Assembly (NCBI GenBank): GCA_023301405.1
Contig: JALZUX010000122.1
Span: 1 to 6,845, forward strand
Origin: Granulosicoccaceae bacterium
GTDB taxonomy: Bacteria > Pseudomonadota > Gammaproteobacteria > Granulosicoccales > Granulosicoccaceae
Reading direction: 5' to 3'
DNA length: 6,845 bases
Below, piece by piece: positions 1 through 5,630 of this stretch. The notes below the pieces were generated by a model. It ran no database searches. It saw nothing but the letters and a program-made list of their open reading frames with translations, and had not been told where the DNA came from. The stretch's first letter is position 1. Each line of letters opens with the position of its first letter. The translations under genes were made by a program, and so were the position numbers.

Positions 1-29
1 TGGTGTATGCGTTTCGTTTTAACGCCCTG

Positions 30-170
30 TTATTGTAAATGATGTTCAGCCCTATTAACCTTTTCAAGGTTGGTGGAAACTGACTTACCAGCACAGACTA
101 TAGGTTCTGCACCACGTGGCAAATCGAGTGCATCGCGCCATATTTGTGCGTCGTAGTCAAGAATAGCCAT
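30..170 (-). CDS. Possible small protein of 46 residues, unknown function
   Basis: An ATG at 170-168 opens a frame that ends at a TAA at 32-30 and encodes 46 residues, beginning MAILDYDAQIWRDALDLP. I do not recognise a family, a signal peptide or a membrane segment. The frame lies 127 bases beyond the nucleoside hydrolase gene on the same strand, behind its own promoter-like sequence and operator-like palindrome. That context is the main argument that it is expressed. There is no clear Shine-Dalgarno; the bases just before the ATG form a small inverted repeat. It could be a genuine short gene, the broken 5' end of a longer one, or chance. After a Gly-Lys-Ser stretch, another minus-strand frame stays open to the left edge of the window, so a frameshifted gene cannot be excluded. 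Confidence is low. Confidence 0.3.
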   Translation of the reverse strand: MAILDYDAQIWRDALDLPRGAEPIVCAGKSVSTNLEKVNRAEHHLQ

Positions 171-172
171 TG

Positions 173-190
173 AGTTTCAATTCTTGAACT
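173..190 (-). repeat. Small inverted repeat before the 46-codon frame
   Basis: On the minus strand AGTTCAA and TTGAAACT pair around a GAA loop, with one unpaired base in the second arm. The structure ends two bases before the ATG at 170, so it would cover the ribosome-binding region of the short frame. It is AT-rich and short, and may have no function. Confidence 0.25.
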
Positions 191-243
191 GACGGGTAGT
201 AACGACAATGTCGCCGTTTAACATTAAAAATCCCGAGAACAAT

Positions 244-255
244 TTGTTAATACAA
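244..255. promoter_or_regulatory. Candidate GntR operator, left copy
   Basis: TTGTTAATACAA is an imperfect palindrome with four-base arms. It matches the palindrome in the divergent promoter region (5545-5556) at 11 of 12 positions. GntR/HutC-type regulators commonly bind short AT-rich palindromes of the TTGTA-TACAA kind, and one is encoded in this cluster. The site starts at the last base of a leftward -10 candidate, where bound protein would block transcription. The surrounding DNA is AT-rich, so a chance match is possible. Confidence 0.4.
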
Positions 256-283
256 TTTGATAGCAATAAATTATGTTTGTCAA
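255..283 (-). promoter_or_regulatory. Candidate sigma70 promoter reading leftward
   Basis: On the minus strand a perfect -35 hexamer TTGACA (283-278) is followed after 17 bases by TCAAAT (260-255), which matches four of six bases of the -10 consensus. It lies just beyond the stop codon of the nucleoside hydrolase gene. It would drive transcription through the 46-codon frame and out of the left edge. The operator-like palindrome abuts it. The -35 and spacing are good and the -10 is weak. Confidence 0.4.
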
Positions 284-297
284 GAGCGCATCCACCT

Positions 298-1380
298 TCA
301 AATGCCTTTTTTCAATGCGTCGTATAGTTGTGTAAATATCTGGTCGCGTTGCACGTCGTGCGCTTCCAGCATTAGGTGTCGACTTTCATCTTTTCGCCAA
401 TACAATTCGTCATCGAGAATGGGAGAAGTTGTTAGCATCGACGGAACCCAATCCGGGTTTATCAGCCACGCTATGTTAATGATGTCCCAGATCACCCATG
501 TACATCGCTCCGTGTCTGTCAATGCAAACATTGTATGAAGTGGATTATGGGTATAAAGATGAAACAGATACTCGCCAATTGCTCCACTGTCACGAATAAA
601 ACGTTCCATCTCGGGCAAAGATATTTTCAGCTGCGCACCAACGTGATAACCCGGAAGGTACACATGCGGAACACCGCTATCGAAGACAATACGAGACGCA
701 TGAAGATCCTGTACAAGATTCAATGACGCTCTGTTGCACCGTGTAGCATGCGAAGGATAAGCAGACGTCCAGACAACCACTATATTCTCGCGTATCTCCG
801 GTGCACGTAACAGTGCCGACGCGATGTTTGTGACGCACCCTAATGCCGCAATATACAACGGCGAAGAACCGCTTTTTGCGCAATCGATAATGACATCTAC
901 CGCATCCGATTGAACGGGTGTATCAGCGTCGCTCATGTACTGCGTGGCACCACGAAAAACTTTACCATCTGACGCCATACCTAGCTTGTCGTAGATCTTC
1001 TCAATTTCAAGATAACTCAGCTCCATGCCGCGAGCAGGGCCAACAAATTCAATATCCTCAACACGACGACCCTGTGCGTGCACACGTTGTACCCAGCCTT
1101 GAAATCCACCGACAACGTGCTCTTGCACATGCTGACCTTGCGCAAGCGCTGCTTCAATTTTTAATAGCTCCTCGCGATGATGGGCAAACGAATACGGTTC
1201 TGCAGTAACAGCTTCGATTGTCATCTTCTCAGGTGATAAAAGAGCCCAAGCCAGTGCGAATTGATCATCTATTTCGTTGGCTGCATCGGTATCGATCAAC
1301 ACTCGCGAAACACCAACAGGTGCGGTAAGTCGCGCCTTCATCAAGTCTTGATCAAGTGTTGGAAATTGCGCTTTATTCAT
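298..1380 (-). CDS. Nucleoside hydrolase family protein (IunH-like, variant active site)
   Basis: This 360-residue cytoplasmic protein belongs to the inosine/uridine-preferring nucleoside hydrolase superfamily, whose members cleave N-glycosidic bonds with a Ca2+ ion held by Asp residues. The signature is an expanded calcium motif, DTDAANEIDDQFA at residues 30-42, two residues longer than the usual DTDPGxDD. Further family landmarks are the LYIAALGCVTNIASAL segment (175-190), the NLVQDLHASRIVF segment (221-233, matching the N-x3-D substrate loop) and WDIINIAWLINP (298-309). In that last block classical enzymes have a His-Asp pair; here Trp298 replaces the His and Asp299 is kept. Length is near or slightly above that of typical members. 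It is the last gene of the operon, 32 bases after the regulator, and has the best ribosome-binding site of the locus. The family call is strong. The substrate is unknown and may not be an ordinary nucleoside. Confidence 0.87.
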   Translation of the reverse strand: MNKAQFPTLDQDLMKARLTAPVGVSRVLIDTDAANEIDDQFALAWALLSPEKMTIEAVTAEPYSFAHHREELLKIEAALAQGQHVQEHVVGGFQGWVQRVHAQGRRVEDIEFVGPARGMELSYLEIEKIYDKLGMASDGKVFRGATQYMSDADTPVQSDAVDVIIDCAKSGSSPLYIAALGCVTNIASALLRAPEIRENIVVVWTSAYPSHATRCNRASLNLVQDLHASRIVFDSGVPHVYLPGYHVGAQLKISLPEMERFIRDSGAIGEYLFHLYTHNPLHTMFALTDTERCTWVIWDIINIAWLINPDWVPSMLTTSPILDDELYWRKDESRHLMLEAHDVQRDQIFTQLYDALKKGI

Positions 1381-1384
1381 GGTT

Positions 1385-1392
1385 ATCCTCGC
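1385..1392 (-). promoter_or_regulatory. Ribosome-binding site of the nucleoside hydrolase gene
   Basis: The minus strand reads GCGAGGAT, with GAGGA five bases before the ATG at 1380. This is the only textbook Shine-Dalgarno among the genes of the window. It supports that start codon and suggests the last gene is translated independently of the upstream overlapping genes. Confidence 0.6.
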
Positions 1393-1412
1393 TGGTAGTA
1401 ATTATCCTTTCG

Positions 1413-2159
1413 CTATTCATGTCGTGGCACACGATTCTGCTGAGTCAGATCAAAACTGACTGAGCCATAACGAAAAACATCTTCATGAAAAACGACGTCA
1501 CCATCATCATCGAACGCTGAACAACTTTGCTTTAACAATGGTTGACCAACGGGTACATGGAGGGCGTCTGCCATGTCTTGTGTGGCAACTATAGGACTGA
1601 TATCTTCACAGGCGGCGCTCCAAACCACCCCGAAGCGCCCACTAAGAATGCGTAAAATTGATTGACCGGCACCTGACTCTGGAAAGTCACGCGCAGTAGC
1701 GTCAATCATCAGGTTGCTTGGCGCATAAGTTTCAACTAGCATCCGCGGAACGTCATCAACCATACGAAGACGACTGATTCGCGTTAATGAACGCCCATGT
1801 AGAGGCTCTGGTAAGTGTTGACTTTTAGCCGAATTTGCTTCTATTTGCTCTATTGAAATCAACCTGGACGTTGGCTCTTGACCAGCCCTTAAAATGGCAT
1901 CAGTGAATGATGTTAAACAAGTGTCTGAGGCAGGCGACAATGTTAGAACTTTATAACCACTCCCTTGTTTACGTTCAACGTATCCATCCTGCACCAGCAT
2001 ATCCAAAGTACGCCTAATAGTGACACGCGAAACCTTAAAGTGAATTGATAACTCGCTTTCCGTAGGCATGCGCCCGCCAATTGGATATCGACCGGCTTTG
2101 AGCCGATCGACGATCACTCTGTAAGCCTGTTCATATTTTGGAGCTGACGCTTCAACCAT
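1413..2159 (-). CDS. GntR-family transcriptional regulator, HutC subfamily (UTRA domain)
   Basis: This 248-residue DNA-binding regulator starts with a GntR winged helix-turn-helix (about residues 7-72). It contains the diagnostic PTESELSIHFKVSRVTIRRTL stretch from residue 32 and the wing GYVERKQGSGYKV. A UTRA ligand-binding domain follows (about 95-240), including the conserved closing block PLLKQSCSAFDDDGDVVFHED from residue 207. The length is normal for HutC-type proteins. Such regulators usually repress a linked catabolic operon and are released by a substrate or intermediate. The gene lies inside the operon, 18 bases after the ligase, so it probably controls its own synthesis. The AT-rich palindromes at 5545-5556 and 244-255 are the likely targets. 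No clear Shine-Dalgarno precedes the ATG. The effector cannot be read from sequence; a CoA ester or the imported acid is a reasonable guess. Confidence 0.93.
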   Translation of the reverse strand: MVEASAPKYEQAYRVIVDRLKAGRYPIGGRMPTESELSIHFKVSRVTIRRTLDMLVQDGYVERKQGSGYKVLTLSPASDTCLTSFTDAILRAGQEPTSRLISIEQIEANSAKSQHLPEPLHGRSLTRISRLRMVDDVPRMLVETYAPSNLMIDATARDFPESGAGQSILRILSGRFGVVWSAACEDISPIVATQDMADALHVPVGQPLLKQSCSAFDDDGDVVFHEDVFRYGSVSFDLTQQNRVPRHE

Positions 2160-2177
2160 GATTAATTATCAGTATAT

Positions 2178-3851
2178 TCATGAGTGTTTAATTTCCGATT
2201 TAGCTTGTTCCGCATCCCGAAGAAGCCGTCGGTTTATTTTTCCGGATGAAGTCATTTCGAATTCATCAACGAACTCGATTTCCCTTGGCGCCTTATAGGC
2301 CGCGAGTTGCTCTCGCACATGTAACTTCAATTCATCAGACAGCCTGTCATCGGCTTGATAATTGGTTGCCAGCTTGATAAAAGCCTTAACTATAGAACCC
2401 CGGTCGCTATCGGGTTTTCCAACAACCCCTACATCGGCAACTGCCGGATGCGCAAGCAAGCTCTCTTCGATCTCAGCGGGACCAATTCTAAAACCTGATG
2501 ACTTTATAAGATCATCAGAACGCCCTTTGTACCAAAAATAACCTTCACTATCTCGCACCGCCAGATCATGGGTACGTAGGTATGGCCCTAAACGCATTTC
2601 ATCTTCTTTGGCTGCATTATTATAATAACCAAGGTAACGTGTAGGCGAATCGGCGACCGTTACAATCTCACCCGGCTCATCGTCATCGACTTCAATGCCA
2701 TCTGCATCAACCAACTTCACCACGTGTCCAGGATAAGCACGCCCCATCGAGCCAGGCTTTCGCGAGTACAGCTTGCTACAGTTGCCAATCAGATGATTCA
2801 CTTCAGTCATGCCGTAAAATTCATTGCATACAACGCCAAGCGAGTTCTCTGCCCACGCCAGTGTGTCAGCGGCTAAGGCTTCACCACCAGTACAAATTAC
2901 ACGAAGCTTTAGATTAAATTCTTCACGAGGTGTGGCATGCTGCGCCAGACGTTTGATTGCCGTTGGCGCAAGAAAGGTGTGTGTGACGCCCAACGCTTGC
3001 ATAAAATGGTAAGCCTGCTCAGCGCTAAATCTTTCCAGCGAAGTAGCAATTGGACGGCCTGCCATCCAGGCCGGAAACAACATATCCAGTAACCCGCCAA
3101 CCCAGGCCCAGTCTGATGGAGACCAGTACACAGCATCGTCATCATCCATCGATAAGTCGAAGAACAGGTTTATCGAAGGTGTATAAGCTGCAAGTATCCG
3201 ATGAGCATGGAGTATCCCTTTGGGCTTGCCGGTTGACCCTGATGTATACATCAGTAAGGCCGCATCATTGGCTCTACCGTACTGAGGTACAAAGCCGGCC
3301 GCGTCGGCCACGAAAGAATCAGCAAGATCGATCTCATCGTTCATGGGATTTCGCAACAGTACATGTTGAACATTCGGAAATAAATCAGACGCACTCGCAC
3401 GCAAAGGCTCCCACGCCTCGCTTGAAGTTAGCAACACCTTCAATCCACAATCATTTAACGCATGTTGCAGTGTCTGTGGCCCATACAATTGAGATAAAGT
3501 GACCGCCACCGCACCGAGCTTGCAAACGGCCATGTGAGCCACGGCTGTATCCGGGTGTTGACCGGTGTGCAAACCAATAAAATCTCCCTTGCCATAGCCA
3601 AGTCTGGATAAACTTGCCGCAAGCCTGGTTGATGCTTTATCCACCTGCGCGAAGCTTTGACAATGTAAGTTACCATCAGAATCTACGTAAACCAGCGCAG
3701 TGTTGTCTCGCACCGTGGTGCCCAGGTGCTTGCCCACAGTCATAGCAAATATGTTGACGTCATCAGGCCATGAAATTCGAATATCGTCACCTGCAATCGT
3801 CAAATTTAATTGCTGCAACGTGTCGGCCGACAGAGTAGTAATTTCATTCAT
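2178..3851 (-). CDS. AMP-forming acyl-CoA synthetase (acid-CoA ligase)
   Basis: This 557-residue cytoplasmic enzyme of the ANL superfamily activates a carboxylic acid with ATP to an acyl-adenylate and then to the acyl-CoA. All core motifs are intact. They are the P-loop YTSGSTGKPKG (202-212), YGMTE (346-350), RTHDL with the ribose-binding Asp429, the hinge block GRSDDLIKSSGFRIGPAEIE (443-462), and the C-terminal GKINRR with the catalytic Lys538. The WSPSDWAWVGGLLDMLFPAW region from residue 243 resembles the medium-chain/acetyl-CoA-synthetase-like branch, but substrate choice cannot be predicted from this. Its ATG overlaps the stop codon of the DUF35 gene in an ATGA (3848-3851), so the two are translationally coupled. 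In this operon it most likely supplies the CoA thioester that the thiolase-fold enzyme and its DUF35 partner act on. The function class is secure and the acid is unknown. Confidence 0.94.
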   Translation of the reverse strand: MNEITTLSADTLQQLNLTIAGDDIRISWPDDVNIFAMTVGKHLGTTVRDNTALVYVDSDGNLHCQSFAQVDKASTRLAASLSRLGYGKGDFIGLHTGQHPDTAVAHMAVCKLGAVAVTLSQLYGPQTLQHALNDCGLKVLLTSSEAWEPLRASASDLFPNVQHVLLRNPMNDEIDLADSFVADAAGFVPQYGRANDAALLMYTSGSTGKPKGILHAHRILAAYTPSINLFFDLSMDDDDAVYWSPSDWAWVGGLLDMLFPAWMAGRPIATSLERFSAEQAYHFMQALGVTHTFLAPTAIKRLAQHATPREEFNLKLRVICTGGEALAADTLAWAENSLGVVCNEFYGMTEVNHLIGNCSKLYSRKPGSMGRAYPGHVVKLVDADGIEVDDDEPGEIVTVADSPTRYLGYYNNAAKEDEMRLGPYLRTHDLAVRDSEGYFWYKGRSDDLIKSSGFRIGPAEIEESLLAHPAVADVGVVGKPDSDRGSIVKAFIKLATNYQADDRLSDELKLHVREQLAAYKAPREIEFVDEFEMTSSGKINRRLLRDAEQAKSEIKHS

Positions 3852-4261
3852 GCCGTCTTACCTAACCTATTAACTTTAAGTACAAGCCCCGCAAAACTCG
3901 ACGCCGTCCTTTGCAATCTGCCCGTGAGCTCATCAGGACGCACAACCGACGTGCTTAACGCTAATACCTTCTCTAGAGAAAGCAGCTTCACAACCGCTGA
4001 TGTATCTGCACCATCAAAACGGACCAGCGCAAATGTTCCATCGTGACCAAAAGTGTAATGCTGGACACGGGCGTGCCCTGTCAGCGCCACCCACGCTCCG
4101 GCTGTCTGCCCACATGTACAAGTGCGTACAGGTGGAAAACTAATACGCTCGCAATCAGTGCAGCGCCATGAAATTGCTTGTCCTTCCGCAAGCCCATCGG
4201 TGTACGACTGTAACCAACCCGGTGCAAGTTTATAGTCAAGCGAAAGTGTATATTGGCTCAT
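3848..4261 (-). CDS. DUF35 zinc-ribbon/OB-fold protein, partner of the thiolase-like enzyme
   Basis: This 137-residue protein has a DUF35 layout: an N-terminal helix, a rubredoxin-like zinc ribbon with Cys34, Cys37, Cys48 and Cys50, and an OB-fold (about 57-130) containing FALVRFDGADTSAVVKLL. DUF35 proteins form obligate complexes with thiolase-superfamily enzymes; examples are ChsH2 with Ltp2, BbsA with BbsB and PhlB with PhlC. In several of these the OB-fold helps bind the CoA substrate. The gene order, directly after the thiolase-like gene, fits this. I place the start at 4261 (MSQYTLSL) because this ATG overlaps the thiolase stop codon in an ATGA (4258-4261). A start at 4306 would add 15 residues unlike the family and lie inside the upstream gene. 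The last two cysteines are spaced CxC rather than the usual CxxC, which may change the metal site or indicate a degenerate one. Confidence 0.88.
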   Translation of the reverse strand: MSQYTLSLDYKLAPGWLQSYTDGLAEGQAISWRCTDCERISFPPVRTCTCGQTAGAWVALTGHARVQHYTFGHDGTFALVRFDGADTSAVVKLLSLEKVLALSTSVVRPDELTGRLQRTASSFAGLVLKVNRLGKTA

Positions 4262-5442
4262 ACGTAAACCGATTTTTCCAGTATCGTGACAGCCGACGTT
4301 GTGCAAACACCGCCGTGCGTATCAGCTATTGCGTATCGTGGAATAGTTTGCGGTTGCAAGGCTGGCACGTAGTTTCCTTCAAGCATCAAAGCAATACTCG
4401 CCGTCTGACCCACACCAATGGCACCAGTAGGCGCTCCCTGCCCCATTAGACCACCCGATAGATTGATTGGACACTGCCCGGTTGGTGCAAAGCGATTCGA
4501 ATCGAGATCTTTGCAAATATCATCACTTAACCCCAAGGCATCAATAGCCTGAAGTTGGGCACCTGCATAGGCGTCATATACTTCAGCAATGCCAATACAA
4601 TCCGGGGTGATTTTGGCCTCGGCGCAAGCTCGTAGCATTGCCGATTGCTTGGCCTGAAAATGGCCGGGGTCTTTTCGTGCACCCAAATGCACCGCATCTG
4701 ACGCACCACCAATTCCGACAATAATTGGTGCTTTTTTTCGCGATGCGGGGAGAGAATCAGATCGGGATAGTATTGTGACAGCGGCGCCATCGCTTAATGG
4801 CGAACAATGCAACCGTCGATAAGGCGAAGCAATAAATGGAGATTCAACAATTTCGTCTACAGAATGACCGCGACCTAAATGTGCGTTGGGGTTATTCAGC
4901 GCATTCGCTCTGTTTTGTATCGTGACCTGTGCGAGGTGCCGATTTTCATCGATAGCAATGCGCTGCATGAACGACTGAAATGACAATGCATATAGCGCAG
5001 TAGAAGAGACGCCTGTCATGCCATCTACCCATGCATCGAACGAGAAACCGTATAGTTTTTTTATTGTTTCACTGTCGAGCATAGACGCCGAGGGATCAAC
5101 ACCAACAACGGCGGCATGCTTAACATGACCCGATTGAATCGCTCGTGTAGCGGCATGCACAGCGAGTTGTCCGGACGCACCACCACCTTCAACTCGAACA
5201 GTGGATACACCCTCTATACCAAGGTCACTTGCAATCACCGAAGCCGGATTCAATTGCAAAGTGAAAAAATCGCTTTCTGATGCAACAAACAATGCATCGA
5301 TCTCATTGCGGTCGATATCTGACTTAAGCAACGCTTCGCTAAATGCGGCAAACGTCCAATCGCGGAACGAGGAACTATCTTTACGGCGATTAAAAGGCGT
5401 CAACGCAGCGCCACTGACGATCACCTGATAACCGGGACTCAT
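4258..5442 (-). CDS. Thiolase-superfamily protein lacking the thiolase catalytic residues; possible DUF35-dependent aldolase
   Basis: This 394-residue protein has the SCP-x/acetyl-CoA-acetyltransferase type of thiolase fold throughout. The landmarks are VIVSGAALTPFNRR (8-20), RVEGGGASGQLAVHAA (83-98), HCSPLSDGAAVTIL (212-225), IAEVYDAYAG (285-294), NLSGGLMGQGAPTGAIG (327-343) and a C-terminal HGGVCTTSAVTIL (376-388). Key residues differ from true thiolases. Gly88 stands where VExxCASG has the nucleophilic Cys, and Ala337 replaces the His of GHPxGATG. Tyr289 stands in the EVYD segment where many relatives have His. Ordinary thiolytic cleavage through an acyl-cysteine is therefore unlikely. The best known parallel is the steroid side-chain aldolase Ltp2, a thiolase-fold lyase that works with a DUF35 protein. 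It is the first gene of the operon and overlaps the DUF35 gene by ATGA. An in-frame TAG four codons upstream makes this the earliest possible start. The fold is certain; the reaction is inferred. Confidence 0.88.
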   Translation of the reverse strand: MSPGYQVIVSGAALTPFNRRKDSSSFRDWTFAAFSEALLKSDIDRNEIDALFVASESDFFTLQLNPASVIASDLGIEGVSTVRVEGGGASGQLAVHAATRAIQSGHVKHAAVVGVDPSASMLDSETIKKLYGFSFDAWVDGMTGVSSTALYALSFQSFMQRIAIDENRHLAQVTIQNRANALNNPNAHLGRGHSVDEIVESPFIASPYRRLHCSPLSDGAAVTILSRSDSLPASRKKAPIIVGIGGASDAVHLGARKDPGHFQAKQSAMLRACAEAKITPDCIGIAEVYDAYAGAQLQAIDALGLSDDICKDLDSNRFAPTGQCPINLSGGLMGQGAPTGAIGVGQTASIALMLEGNYVPALQPQTIPRYAIADTHGGVCTTSAVTILEKSVYV

Positions 5443-5448
5443 GGCAAC

Positions 5449-5462
5449 ACGCTATCTAGCGT
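5449..5462. repeat. Perfect inverted repeat just before the thiolase-like start codon
   Basis: ACGCTA-TC-TAGCGT is a 6-2-6 palindrome ending six bases before the ATG at 5442, exactly where a Shine-Dalgarno would be expected and where none is found. In RNA, five pairs around an AGAT tetraloop could form. It may be an operator, an RNA hairpin affecting initiation, or chance. Confidence 0.4.
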
Positions 5463-5521
5463 ACACCTGCCGGACGAGGTCACACAGCGTACCGCCAAAG
5501 CTGGAAGGGTAAGAAAGGCCA

Positions 5522-5551
5522 TTTCTAATATTGACTTAACATATTTGTAAA
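5522..5551 (-). promoter_or_regulatory. Candidate leftward promoter of the five-gene operon
   Basis: On the minus strand TTTACA (5551-5546, five of six matches to the -35 consensus) is followed after 18 bases by TAGAAA (5527-5522, four of six matches to the -10). The -35 overlaps the central palindrome, so one bound regulator could block both divergent promoters. A promoter must exist in this interval because the operon starts here, but these exact hexamers are uncertain. Confidence 0.3.
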
Positions 5552-5564
5552 TACAAGTTATATT
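5536..5564 (+). promoter_or_regulatory. Sigma70-type promoter of the transporter gene
   Basis: TTAACA (5536-5541, five of six matches to the -35) and TATATT (5559-5564, five of six to the -10) are separated by exactly 17 bases. Transcription would start near 5571 and give a leader of about 60 bases. The palindrome 5545-5556 lies entirely inside the spacer, a classic arrangement for repression by blocking RNA polymerase. An alternative -35, TTGACT at 5531, would leave a 22-base spacer to the same -10 and is less likely. Confidence 0.6.
5545..5556. promoter_or_regulatory. Candidate GntR operator, main site
   Basis: TTGTA-AA-TACAA is a palindrome with perfect five-base arms around an AA centre. 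It is the most symmetrical sequence in the divergent region and sits inside the spacer of the transporter promoter. Its form agrees with sites of GntR-type winged-helix regulators such as AraR and HutC (established for those families). The regulator encoded at 2159-1413 is the natural candidate to bind it. Confidence 0.55.
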
Positions 5565-5569
5565 TACAG
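5558..5569. promoter_or_regulatory. Degenerate second operator copy over the -10 element
   Basis: Read on the minus strand this is CTGTAAATATAA, which matches the main site TTGTAAATACAA at 10 of 12 positions. Its centre lies 13 bases from that of the main site, and it overlaps the TATATT -10 of the transporter promoter. It may be a low-affinity adjacent site; AT-richness makes it less certain than the main one. Confidence 0.35.
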
Positions 5570-5602
5570 GATTCCAAACTACGGTTAAATGCACACAGCA
5601 AG

Positions 5603-5630
5603 ACCTAACCAATAACCGATCTACCTAACC
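5603..5630 (+). repeat. Direct repeat ACCTAACC in the transporter leader
   Basis: ACCTAACC occurs at 5603-5610 and again at 5623-5630, exactly 20 bases apart, the second copy touching the start codon. A further TAACC lies between them at 5613-5617. The pyrimidine-rich copy occupies the place of a Shine-Dalgarno. The function is unknown. Confidence 0.4.

Noticed and set aside
171..297. Transcription terminator after the operon
   Set aside because: The only hairpins are short and AT-rich (for example AACAA-TTGTT), or lack a following T-run (CGACA-TGTCG at 203-213). No convincing intrinsic terminator is present.
3050..3502. Plus-strand open frame of 150 codons opposite the acyl-CoA synthetase
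   Set aside because: It lies entirely within a gene with complete ligase motifs, has no recognisable domain and an unnatural composition. It is an antisense shadow.
4111..4124. CACATGTACAAGTG, a palindrome resembling an operator
   Set aside because: It lies inside the coding sequence for the DUF35 zinc ribbon, has mismatched inner positions and does not match the TTGTA-AA-TACAA form well.
4262..4306. Upstream start for the DUF35 protein at 4306
   Set aside because: The extra 15 residues do not resemble a DUF35 N-terminus, and the ATGA overlap at 4258-4261 gives a better, coupled start.
4258..5442. Annotation as an ordinary acetyl-CoA acetyltransferase or 3-ketoacyl-CoA thiolase
   Set aside because: The nucleophilic Cys and the His of the GHP motif are both absent, so that reaction is not supported despite the fold.
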